From CAZHPA01 sp964533945 (lineage in GTDB: Bacteria > Bacillota > Clostridia > Lachnospirales > WRBF01), in the NCBI GenBank assembly GCA_964533945.1, contig CAZHPA010000046.1, positions 1 through 13,185 on the forward strand: DNA of 13,185 bases. The letters run 5' to 3'. Shown here in pieces: positions 6,865 to 13,185 of the stretch; the first letter of the stretch is position 1, and every line of letters begins with the position of its first letter. The notes below the pieces were generated by a model. That model was not told where the DNA came from, made no database searches, and saw only the letters and a program-made list of their open reading frames with translations. Both the position numbers and the translations under genes were made by a program.

Positions 6865-7400
6865 TTAGATTTGTTCATCTCTGTCAGCAATTCTATTAAT
6901 TCCCATAAGTTTGTATATGGGGATATGGATACATCTAACAAGTCCTTAACTCCGTTTTGATTATGGTAAGCTTTAAGACTTTTTGCATTATTTATTGCTA
7001 TGTAAGTATATTTAGATATTGCCATATAAACATCATTGTTCTTTTGATAATCCTTCAAAATTTCATGTTTTGTCAATGACGGTCGTAAATCATTATAGTT
7101 TTTAAAAGCCTTTGTTGTATATTCAAAATGCAATAAATACCATAACTCAAAATAAGGACTTGATAGGGCTAATTGTATACCGTTTTTGTTTCCTTTGCTT
7201 AACGCCTTTTTAAGCTGTGTGTTTCTTGCCCGAGCAGAGCCTGGTGTATTGTAATCCACATCAGCATCAACAATACACCAAGCGATATTTCCATCTGCGT
7301 CTGATAAACCATAATCTTTTTTAAGCTTTATAGCTTCATTGACCAGACTTACATAATCTGTCTTTTTGCCCTTTGAATTATTTGACGGAACAATAATCAG
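6858..7400 (-). pseudogene. RloB-family protein, 5'-truncated
   Basis: The frame reads from about 7395 to the stop at 6858. It begins inside the family domain (IIVPSNNSKGKKTDYVSLVNEA), continues IAWCIVDADVDY (the position of the conserved acidic loop of RloB), then GIQLALSSPYFELWYLLHFE, the RloB signature, and ends naturally with YTNLWELIELL. RloB proteins were first noted as open frames linked to type I restriction loci and often pair with an ATPase in abortive-infection systems. The N-terminal end is missing: at about 7397 the sequence passes into an opposite-strand Gly-rich gene fragment. Upstream of that point the frame runs on without family-like sequence. A GTG at 7259 is open but lies inside the domain. 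Its 3' end abuts the peptidoglycan-binding remnant. Confidence 0.78.
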
Positions 7401-7600
7401 TATACTCTCCTGCGATAAATGGGAGCGATGCTGTTGGTGTAGGTGGCGGAGCAGGTGGAAGCGGTGGGGCTAGCGGAGACAATATAGCTGGTGGAAAAGG
7501 CGGGGCTAGCGGAAGTATCCCTGAATTAAAGGTGTTTGGGTACGGAGAACCGGGCAGCGTTGAAACAAGGAAACCCAGAATCGTCATTATTGAATGGTAA
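7397..7600 (+). pseudogene. Gly-rich protein, C-terminal fragment
   Basis: A 67-codon frame without a start, beginning directly after a stop at 7394-7396, ends TRKPRIVIIEW and stop. Its middle is a Gly/Ser/Ala run (VGVGGGAGGSGGASG) with two near-identical 15-base copies of GGTGGGGCTAGCGGA (7463-7477 and 7499-7513), and it is GC-richer than its surroundings. Such Gly-rich linkers occur in tail or surface proteins; the family is not recognised. The opposite strand gives a Pro-rich frame that I regard as its shadow. Confidence 0.45.
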
Positions 7601-7650
7601 AACAACAAAAATTATATATTTATGGCAAAAAACTAACATAAGCAAGCACT

Positions 7651-7797
7651 ACAACCTTACAAGATATTCTTAATGTACTATAGTAAAATATATTCGGCGA
7701 ACATATTATTTCTGCGCCTGTTAACGCAACTAGCATTAGAGCACAAATTGCTAAATACTCTTATTTCCAAAAACAAATAAAGCATATGCAAAATTAG
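7651..7797 (+). pseudogene. Broken frame, unknown protein
   Basis: One plus frame reads TTLQDILNVL, then two stops in a row (TAG TAA, 7681-7686), then IFGEHIISAPVNATSIRAQI and on to a stop at 7795. Both halves look protein-like and share one frame, which suggests a gene inactivated by point changes. An ATG at 7622 lies in another frame. I do not recognise the family; it follows the Gly-rich fragment on the same strand, so the two may come from one former locus. Confidence 0.3.
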
Positions 7798-8191
7798 CAC
7801 TAACTTATTAGACAAAAAGTTTGAAAATAAATACTTTATTGATATTATGATTACAACATGTTATCACAGCGGAATGATAACGTGTTGTAAATATAATACC
7901 AAAAGTTCGATATCTTTATTTACAAAGACATACTCCAATCGTTGTGTTGGTGCTTTTATGTTGTACATGGTTTATATTCATTAAATTGGTAATTCTATGG
8001 TTGTTTTATGTGGAATGAAAATGAGAGTATTGAAGAAATAGTATTGTCTAATTCATAGATTGTCATTGTAATGCTTATACTCGAATTCACTGTTTGGATT
8101 TTTCGAAAATCTTTCTGTCATACTTGATGATTTTTATGAAGCTCAAAATAGTTTATTCTGTTTTGTTAATATTATTTAGCTTGTGTGTTCA
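7798..8191. other. AT-rich stretch without a recognisable gene
   Basis: No frame here of useful length reads like protein on either strand. The only marked structure is a 16-base-pair inverted repeat at 7851-7890. The stretch separates the broken frame at 7651-7797 from the promoter of the hsdR remnant and is probably decayed sequence. Confidence 0.5.
7851..7890. repeat. 16-bp inverted repeat, one mismatch
   Basis: TTACAACATGTTATCA (7851-7866) and TGATAACGTGTTGTAA (7875-7890) are inverted copies with one difference (a G-U pair in RNA) around the 8-base loop CAGCGGAA. No T tract follows on either strand, so it is not a normal terminator. It may be an operator, a recombination site or a leftover of a small mobile element. 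Confidence 0.75.
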
Positions 8192-8271
8192 TACATTTAA
8201 AAATGTAATAATTTGTTGTATTTTTCCATATTTTCAAATATAATAAAATAACCAATAGTGCAAATTGGAGG
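8192..8271 (+). promoter_or_regulatory. Promoter, upstream palindrome and ribosome site ahead of the hsdR remnant
   Basis: TTGTAT (8216-8221), a 17-base spacer and TATAAT (8239-8244) form a good promoter. Above it is the palindrome TACATTT-AA-AAATGTA (8192-8207). GGAGG (8267-8271) follows, but no clear ATG stands at the right distance. The signals precede the decayed hsdR frame and probably drove it. Confidence 0.55.
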
Positions 8272-8282
8272 TGCACCAATTA

Positions 8283-8709
8283 TTAACATATAATCGTAGC
8301 GGAGTGCATTTTAGTGGAAAAAGTAAAGGATATTGGGATAGAGATTTACAAATGCGTGAAGAAGTTTTTTTATAAAATATAAAAATAACCATTCACAAAA
8401 AATATAAAATGTGGCAATATAAAGAGAGCCAATTGCATACTTTGCTTGAAACCTAATATTCCCATTGTAATAGTTGAAGCAAAAAACAATAAGAACAATA
8501 TTGCAGTTGACTTAGAACAAGCGCTTTAATATGCTAAAATTTTAGATATCTCATTTGTTTTTACCATAGCAACAGACACAGTTAAAACGTATACCGCTTT
8601 CCAAATTATTTATCGTCTTTGGAAAGCTCGTATTAAAAAAGAATTTTGTTATTTAGCAAATAGAAATGTTCTCATAGACGACTCTATGCACAAAAATTTT
8701 ATTTTTTAA
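8283..8709 (+). pseudogene. Type I restriction enzyme R subunit (hsdR) remnant
   Basis: The first piece reads GYWDRDLQMREEVFL up to a stop at 8373-8375. After a frameshift between about 8376 and 8428 the frame continues ILCLKPNIPIVIVEAKNNK, the HsdR nuclease core. VEAK keeps the ExK of the PD-(D/E)xK site, but the usual ADY Asp is Asn (ANC). A further stop lies at 8527-8529. The frame then passes from LDISFVF straight to TIATDTVKTYTAFQIIYRLWK and NRNVLIDDSMHKNF, which belong to the helicase motif I region. The stretch normally lying between them is missing (an internal deletion), and Walker A ATGTGKT is degraded to ATDTVKT. The rest of the gene is lost after 8709. HsdR cleaves unmodified DNA together with HsdM and HsdS, neither of which is present. 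Clearly non-functional. Confidence 0.85.
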
Positions 8710-8798
8710 TGCTTATACAAGCAGTCGTAAAACGACAAAATACAAAACAAAGAAGTTGATAAAAGCATAATTATTATAGCTTTTTAGGAGATGGCTGA

Positions 8799-10064
8799 AT
8801 GAAAAAAGAAAAATGGTTATTAAATGAGATTGATGCGTGGCTTCAAGATTCAATAATTAGCGAAGATACGGCAACCATACTAAGAACAAAATATACCCCT
8901 GAAAAGAATGTCAACACATTAATAATACTTTTCTCTATTATAGGTTCATTGTTAATTGGTGCAGGGGTTATTCTATTGGGGGCTAGAAATTGGAATTATT
9001 TTCCTACGTTTGTTAAAGTAATACTCGCCTTTTTGCCACTTATCACATCTCAGACACTTGCGCTATATGTTGTAAAACTTAAATACAGTAGTGTGGCATG
9101 GCGTGAATCAGTTTCATTATTTATGTGTGCCGCTGTTTTTACTGTTATAGCGATGGTTGGACAAATATTTCACTTGGCCGGTGATTTTAGCACATACGTG
9201 TTAACATGTGGATTACTTTCGCTCCCTATTATGTTCATTTTAAATTCTGCTTCGCCTCTTTTGATATATTATTGGACAATCCTAAATTGGGCATTGATAG
9301 AACGCTCTGGTATAAACGCTTTAGCTTTACTAATATTATTTGCATTTGGCGCATTGTTTGTATTTAAACAAAGGAAACAAGCAGACTCAAGGTTGTTGTA
9401 TATGACATGGGTTACAGTTATAGCGGGCTTTGCAGCATCACTGATTTTGGGCGCAATGTTGGAAAGTAGTCTGTTACTAACGGCGTTATGCTATTTCGTT
9501 TTGCTGTTGTCTATAGAAGAATTGCCTGATTTGATACTCACTCCGTTCAAGGTAGTTGGGTTGACAGGCGCACTTGTGACCACTGCTATTTTAACTTATA
9601 TAAAAATGTGGGGTTATATATATGAAAAGATAGAAACCGGAGGCGCGGTTTTAGTTGTCATAATGTTAACGGCAACATTGCTTCTTTTAACTCGAATATA
9701 TAAACGAGATAAACTTAAGTTTTCATTTATTTTAGTTCTCCTTTTCTTGTGTTTAATGCGTTTTGTGTGGTCATTTATTAAACCTGGCTATGTGCCGTAT
9801 GAATTTGCATTTATGGTTATCTCCAACATGGCTTTATTCATAATTGGAGTGGGATTTATCATATACGGAACAAAAAATATCAATCTGCTAAATACAAACA
9901 TAGGCATGACTGCAATTTGTGTGCTTATCATTATGCGCTTTTTTGACAGTGGAATGGACTTTTTTTGGCGAGGTATAATATTTTTAATATTAGGCGTAGT
10001 TTTTCTTCTTGTTAATCTGAAAATTTTGCGGATAAAAAAACAAAGAAAGGAGAACGCATTATGA
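8799..10064 (+). CDS. DUF2157 multi-pass membrane protein
   Basis: A 421-residue membrane protein of unknown function. Residues 1-40 are a soluble helical head (WLLNEIDAWLQDSIISEDTATIL), typical of DUF2157 proteins. About twelve hydrophobic helices follow, from ILFSIIGSLLIGAGVILLG (about 44-62) to IIFLILGVVFLLVNLKIL, and the protein ends in a basic tail (RIKKQRKENAL). AGGAG lies 9 bases before the ATG; I see no clear promoter in 8710-8798. It overlaps the next gene by four bases (ATGA), so the two are translationally coupled. DUF2157 with GDYXXLXY partners is a recurrent gene pair, and the products probably act together in the membrane. Confidence 0.85.
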   Translation: MKKEKWLLNEIDAWLQDSIISEDTATILRTKYTPEKNVNTLIILFSIIGSLLIGAGVILLGARNWNYFPTFVKVILAFLPLITSQTLALYVVKLKYSSVAWRESVSLFMCAAVFTVIAMVGQIFHLAGDFSTYVLTCGLLSLPIMFILNSASPLLIYYWTILNWALIERSGINALALLILFAFGALFVFKQRKQADSRLLYMTWVTVIAGFAASLILGAMLESSLLLTALCYFVLLLSIEELPDLILTPFKVVGLTGALVTTAILTYIKMWGYIYEKIETGGAVLVVIMLTATLLLLTRIYKRDKLKFSFILVLLFLCLMRFVWSFIKPGYVPYEFAFMVISNMALFIIGVGFIIYGTKNINLLNTNIGMTAICVLIIMRFFDSGMDFFWRGIIFLILGVVFLLVNLKILRIKKQRKENAL

Positions 10065-10570
10065 AAAAATTCTTGATGCCGGCGCTTATCTCATTAATTA
10101 TCGTACAATTATTTATTCCGACTTATATGATTGCGAATAGATATATTATTCTTCGTACAGGACAAGAATATAAATTCAAAGTATATCCGATTGACCCATA
10201 TGACGCATTCCGAGGTAGATATGTTAATTTAAACGTGATGGGCGGAATACAGGGCGAAGGTAAATATGGAGTGCTTAACACCGATGAGAAAGGGTATGCG
10301 TTTATTGAAAAGATAAGCCACGAAAAACCCAAAAACGAAACTTATATTAAAAGCAACAGCAGCAGCTCTTGGTTTTCGATGCCAATTGACAGATACTACA
10401 TGGACGAAAAATTAGCACCACAGGCAGAAATACTAACACGACCAAATGGTTTGTCTGAAAACGAAGTATATGTAACAACAAAGATAAAAAATGGAAAACT
10501 CGTTGTTTCTGGACTTTTTATAAATGGTATGGCAATTGAAGATTATATTAAGAATTATCAAAGTGATTAA
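10061..10570 (+). CDS. GDYXXLXY-domain membrane-anchored protein
   Basis: A 169-residue protein with one N-terminal membrane anchor (about 6-29, MPALISLIIVQLFIPTYMI) and an extracytoplasmic beta-rich domain. The family signature follows the anchor as DPYDAFRGRYVNLN (45-58), a variant of the GDYxxLxY motif in which Gly-Asp is Gly-Arg. The function of the family is unknown; its members accompany DUF2157 or related membrane proteins, as here. The gene starts within the stop of the DUF2157 gene (ATGA overlap) with AAGGAG 9 bases before the ATG. A terminator begins 15 bases after the stop, so the operon has two genes. Confidence 0.83.
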   Translation: MKKFLMPALISLIIVQLFIPTYMIANRYIILRTGQEYKFKVYPIDPYDAFRGRYVNLNVMGGIQGEGKYGVLNTDEKGYAFIEKISHEKPKNETYIKSNSSSSWFSMPIDRYYMDEKLAPQAEILTRPNGLSENEVYVTTKIKNGKLVVSGLFINGMAIEDYIKNYQSD

Positions 10571-10585
10571 AATTATAAAAAGATT

Positions 10586-10633
10586 GACCTGAAAAGCTGG
10601 CAGTAGTAACTGTCGGATGTGCAGGTCTTTTTT
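10586..10633 (+). terminator. Two-tier intrinsic terminator
   Basis: GACCTG (10586-10591) pairs with CAGGTC (10622-10627) around an inner hairpin GGCAGT-AGTA-ACTGTC (10599-10614, one G-U), followed by TTTTTTATTTTAT. It ends the DUF2157/GDYXXLXY transcript. The internal loops are longer than usual. Confidence 0.75.
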
Positions 10634-10651
10634 ATTTTATAGCAATTATTC

Positions 10652-10680
10652 TTGACCATAATATATAAATATGATATTGT
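10652..10680 (+). promoter_or_regulatory. Promoter of the tetR-type operon
   Basis: TTGACC (10652-10657), a 17-base spacer and TATTGT (10675-10680) lie about 50 bases before the regulator ATG. The A/T-rich spacer has only weak symmetry, so no operator can be named here. Confidence 0.65.
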
Positions 10681-10731
10681 ATTTATGTTTTAATAGTAAT
10701 CCTAAAATGGAGAATGGAGATGGTACAATAA

Positions 10732-11349
10732 ATGGGCGCACAGGAACGTGGCACTCGGATTCCTTTGCAAAAAAGAAGCATAGCCAAGAAAAATGCCATT
10801 ATGATAGCAGCAAAAGAAATGTTTCTTGAAAAAGGGTATCTTTCCACAAACACTAATGAAATCGCAGAAAGGGCTGGCATTTCTGTGGGAACTTTATATT
10901 CGTATTTTAAAGATAAGCGAGACATTTTTTTATGTATAATGGACGAGTGTAATTTGGAATTTCGCAAGGTATGCAGAAAAATCTTTAATGAACTGGATGT
11001 CAACGAAAATCCTAAAAAAACAATTGAGCAATTTTTTAACATGATGCTAACTGCATTAAATGTGTACGGTAGCCTACACGGAGAGTACATTAACTATGTA
11101 GCAAAGACTTTGGAAGAAATACGTGGTTTTTTTGCAGAGCAAAATAGAGAAATAATTCAATTTTTAAAGCATTTACTGGATTCTTGGGATGAAAACCTAC
11201 GAGTCAAAGATAAAGAAGTTGCTGCCTTGATAATTTTTGAATTAGGATGCACAATAGCAGACCTTATTTCAGGTAAACGTTCCGCAATATCAGAAGACGT
11301 GTTAAGATGCGAATTGATAGATATGGCTTACCAGTATTTATTTCTTTAA
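10732..11349 (+). CDS. TetR/AcrR-family transcriptional regulator
   Basis: A 205-residue repressor-type protein. Residues 18-62 form the TetR N-terminal DNA-binding domain: AIMIAAKEMFLEKGYLSTN leading to the helix-turn-helix NEIAERAGISVGTLYSYFKDK (42-62), the family hallmark. The C-terminal helical domain (63-205) should bind an unknown ligand and form the dimer. GGAG lies 12 bases before the ATG, a long spacing, so translation may be weak; no better start is visible. It heads a likely operon, with the next gene 21 bases after its stop, and TetR proteins usually control themselves and neighbours. Confidence 0.92.
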   Translation: MGAQERGTRIPLQKRSIAKKNAIMIAAKEMFLEKGYLSTNTNEIAERAGISVGTLYSYFKDKRDIFLCIMDECNLEFRKVCRKIFNELDVNENPKKTIEQFFNMMLTALNVYGSLHGEYINYVAKTLEEIRGFFAEQNREIIQFLKHLLDSWDENLRVKDKEVAALIIFELGCTIADLISGKRSAISEDVLRCELIDMAYQYLFL

Positions 11350-11370
11350 TAACAAAATAGGGGGTATTTT

Positions 11371-11784
11371 ATGTTTACAATAAATCAAGTTGAAGCTTTA
11401 ATAGAATCGGTTAATCTCGTGTTTGTGTTGGGATTTGTTTTTTGCATGATTCAAATGGTTACGAACTATTCCTTTAGGAAAAAGGCTCTCACAACAAATA
11501 ACGCCAATTCAGAACGCTATCTTGCATTGAGAAAACAACTTATAGTCGGACTAGGGTTTCTGTTTCTCTGCTTTTTCGTAGCGCTAATGGTCATGGATTT
11601 TTTGCACAACTGGAACGGTAGCTCTAGTTCTGCTTATATAAATTCTGACCCACGTTTAATGAGAGAAGCAATAAATAAAGTAGTCGAATCCGTTAAGCTG
11701 ATAGTTATTTTATGTTTTGTCGGTATAGGAACTAAGTTAGTTTTAAGTTATCGTGAACAGGTTGCTAAGCTGAATAGTAACTGA
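11371..11784 (+). CDS. Small three-helix membrane protein, unknown function
   Basis: A 137-residue protein with three hydrophobic helices at about 14-32, 57-77 and 107-126. It has a charged loop after the first (SFRKKAL...SERYLALRK) and a Ser-rich loop after the second (WNGSSSSAYINSDP). I do not recognise the family. GGGGG is 7 bases before the ATG. The gene follows the TetR regulator at 21 bases and is probably co-transcribed with it, which suggests that it is a target, for instance part of an envelope or efflux response; that is inference. Confidence 0.75.
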   Translation: MFTINQVEALIESVNLVFVLGFVFCMIQMVTNYSFRKKALTTNNANSERYLALRKQLIVGLGFLFLCFFVALMVMDFLHNWNGSSSSAYINSDPRLMREAINKVVESVKLIVILCFVGIGTKLVLSYREQVAKLNSN

Positions 11785-11797
11785 AAAGAAATTCATT

Positions 11798-11899
11798 ATG
11801 AAAAAGGCAGACAAAGCTGATACCGACGAAGGGAAACAACATTATAAACGATTTATGACGTTAAAAAAACACTGCAGAAAGATAGATACACATACATAG
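11798..11899 (+). CDS. Possible small basic protein, 33 residues
   Basis: An ATG at 11798 opens a 33-codon frame (MKKADKADTDEGKQHYKRFM, then TLKKHCRKIDTHT) in the gap between the small membrane gene and the acyltransferase. It is rich in Lys, Asp and His. The only ribosome-site candidate is a weak AAAGAAA. Its end overlaps an imperfect palindrome. It may be chance or the leftover of a longer gene. Confidence 0.2.
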   Translation: MKKADKADTDEGKQHYKRFMTLKKHCRKIDTHT

Positions 11900-11916
11900 T
11901 TTATATGCGTATCTAT
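11882..11916. repeat. Imperfect palindrome upstream of the acyltransferase
   Basis: ATAGATACACATA (11882-11894) and TATGCGTATCTAT (11904-11916) are inverted copies with one mismatch around a 9-base centre. The repeat lies 31 bases before the acyltransferase ATG and has no T tract. It may be an operator, perhaps for the TetR regulator upstream, or an RNA hairpin that tunes translation. Confidence 0.6.
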
Positions 11917-11947
11917 AAATATGTTTCTGCCGAAAGGGGAATCAATA

Positions 11948-13084
11948 ATGTCTGAAAACCGACTAACCTATATTGACAATCTTAGGCTTTTAATGATTGT
12001 TTTTGTTGTTATTCAACATATAGCGGTTACTTATAGCGGAATAGGGGATTGGTATTATGTAGAACCCGAACAAATTGGAGTAATTCAAACTGTGTTTTTT
12101 GGGTTTTATCAAGCGTTTACACAAAGTTATTTCATGGGGTTTTTATTTTTAATAGCTGGATATTTTGTTCCTTCCTCTTACGACAAAAAGGGAACTAAAA
12201 AATTTATAAAAGACAGACTTATTCGTCTTGGAATACCAACTATTATATATATGCTCACTATACATCCAATTATAGTATTTGGTTTATTGGGTTATCGCAT
12301 TGGGGACAATGGCTCTTTAGGTTCTTATATAAAGTACATAGTTACATTTCATTTTATTACAGAATCTGGACCGTTGTGGTTTGCCTTTGCTTTATTAATA
12401 TTTACAATTATCTATGCCGCTTTCAGAAAATTTTCTTCACCAAAAGCAGTAACAAAAGAAAAGGATTTGCCAAGTTTGCCAAAAGTTTTTGCACTTATTT
12501 TACTAATAAGTATTTGTGCTTTTTTAATCAGAATCATCCAACCTATTGGCACAAATATAATAAATATGCAACTGTGTTATTTTGCGCAATATATAATATT
12601 GTTTATTGTTGGAATAAAGTGCAAACGCAATAATTGGCTTAAAAAACTTAATTATGCCACAGGCAAACCTTGGCTAATTTTAGCACCATCGCTTGGATTT
12701 GTTTTATTTTTAATTATTATGATTTCAGGCGGGGCATTAAACGATAACATTGATGCATTTTATGGTGGCATAACTTGGCAAAGTGCAGCCTACGCTTTAT
12801 GGGAATCGTTTGTTTCAGTTTCTATGTCTATTGGACTAATTGCTTGGTTTAAGGAAAAGCACAACAAACAAAGCAAGCTAATTAAAACAATGTCTGATAA
12901 CGCTTTTTCGGTATATGTTTTTCATGCTCCAATTATAGTGGTATTATCACTGCTTTTTGCTCCTGTAAGTTTAATTCCTATTATTAAATTTATTATACTT
13001 ACGTTAATTGGTATTCCAATATGCTTTCTAAGTGTAAATTTTACAATTCAAAAAGTACCTTTTCTTCGCAAGCTATTTGCATAA
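11948..13084 (+). CDS. Acyltransferase-3 family membrane protein (O-acyltransferase type)
   Basis: A 378-residue multi-pass membrane enzyme of the acyltransferase-3 family, which transfers acyl groups (often acetyl) to sugars or lipids of the cell envelope. The N-terminus shows YIDNLRLLMIVFVVIQH with the family R-x10-H pair (R13, H24). It continues with FLFLIAGYFVP, KDRLIRLGIPTIIYML and SGPLWFAFALLIF, and about ten hydrophobic helices in all. The acceptor is not identifiable. The ATG at 11948 is chosen over one at 11921 because GGGGA sits 7 bases before it. The gene may belong to the tetR operon, 163 bases after the small membrane gene, or have its own start near the palindrome. Confidence 0.9.
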   Translation: MSENRLTYIDNLRLLMIVFVVIQHIAVTYSGIGDWYYVEPEQIGVIQTVFFGFYQAFTQSYFMGFLFLIAGYFVPSSYDKKGTKKFIKDRLIRLGIPTIIYMLTIHPIIVFGLLGYRIGDNGSLGSYIKYIVTFHFITESGPLWFAFALLIFTIIYAAFRKFSSPKAVTKEKDLPSLPKVFALILLISICAFLIRIIQPIGTNIINMQLCYFAQYIILFIVGIKCKRNNWLKKLNYATGKPWLILAPSLGFVLFLIIMISGGALNDNIDAFYGGITWQSAAYALWESFVSVSMSIGLIAWFKEKHNKQSKLIKTMSDNAFSVYVFHAPIIVVLSLLFAPVSLIPIIKFIILTLIGIPICFLSVNFTIQKVPFLRKLFA

Positions 13085-13105
13085 AAATTTTTAAATCTTA
13101 TAAAA

Positions 13106-13127
13106 AAAGAGGGCATTTGCCCTCTTT
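13106..13127. terminator. Terminator between convergent genes
   Basis: A perfect 9-base-pair stem AAAGAGGGC-ATTT-GCCCTCTTT. On the minus strand it is followed by seven T residues, making a strong terminator for the gene entering from the right edge. On the plus strand the tail is poorer, but it lies 21 bases after the acyltransferase stop. Confidence 0.85.
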
Positions 13128-13131
13128 AGCT

Positions 13132-13185
13132 TTATTCTCCCAAAACAACCGATTTATAGCCTGCCAAGAATTGTAATAACTTAAC
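13132..13185 (-). CDS. C-terminal end of a minus-strand gene (partial)
   Basis: The minus frame reads VKLLQFLAGYKSVVLGE followed by TAA (13134-13132). A strong minus-strand terminator begins 5 bases further on, which supports a real gene end. Seventeen residues are too few to name the product; the rest lies outside the window. Confidence 0.6.
   Translation of the reverse strand, partial: VKLLQFLAGYKSVVLGE

Noticed and set aside
7463..7513. Two near-identical 15-base copies, considered as a CRISPR-like or iteron repeat
   Set aside because: There are only two copies, in frame within a Gly-rich coding stretch, which explains them as codon repetition.
7378..7608. Pro-rich frame on the minus strand
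   Set aside because: It is the complement of the Gly-rich plus-strand fragment. The plus frame has a natural ending (TRKPRIVIIEW), whereas the Pro run simply mirrors GGN codons.
10683..11090. 135-codon minus-strand frame
   Set aside because: It is antisense to the clear TetR regulator gene, with no ribosome site and no recognisable domain.

Overview
This is an AT-rich window with Clostridia-like traits. The supporting signs are an AT-biased codon choice, strong AGGAGG-type ribosome sites, an FMN riboswitch driving a RibU-type ECF riboflavin transporter, and a remnant of a SpoIID-like/peptidoglycan-binding protein of the kind I associate with spore-forming clostridia. No rRNA, tRNA or CRISPR array is visible.

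Layout. (1) 1-725: an IS607-family element, cut by the left edge, with a complete serine recombinase gene (tnpA) on the minus strand and perhaps the first codons of tnpB. (2) 764-1186: a headless tail-fibre-like gene remnant. (3) 1427-3180: a minus-strand pair, a WYL-domain repressor-like regulator followed by a GyrI-like ligand-binding protein with a C-terminal zinc ribbon. (4) 3211-4201: promoter, FMN riboswitch, terminator and ribU on the minus strand; the switch can be read in unusual detail. (5) 4407-6272: a single-gene unit for a second-type, short FtsH membrane AAA+ metalloprotease, closed by a strong terminator. (6) 6280-8709: a gene graveyard. In order it holds the 3' part of a SpoIID-like/peptidoglycan-binding gene (minus), the 3' part of an RloB gene (minus), a Gly-rich C-terminal fragment (plus), another broken frame (plus), an AT-rich stretch with a 16-bp inverted repeat, and a heavily decayed type I restriction hsdR (plus) that still has a good promoter. 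(7) 8799-10633: a two-gene membrane operon (DUF2157 + GDYXXLXY) with a terminator. (8) 10652-13084: a TetR regulator, a small three-helix membrane protein and an acyltransferase-3 membrane enzyme, all on plus. (9) 13106-13185: a terminator and the last 17 codons of a minus-strand gene that enters from the right.

How it fits together. The intact genes are small, mostly self-contained envelope or regulatory units. Three junctions (about 6840-6860, about 7395-7400, and inside hsdR) join unrelated truncated genes, so the middle of the window is a former accessory or defence locus that has been rearranged. RloB proteins were named for linkage to type I restriction loci and an hsdR remnant lies about 0.9 kb away, so a dead restriction/defence island is the simplest reading. 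I see no clear evidence for an intact, wholly new system. The points most worth a second look are the readable FMN switch, the decayed defence locus with an intact promoter, and several unexplained palindromes.
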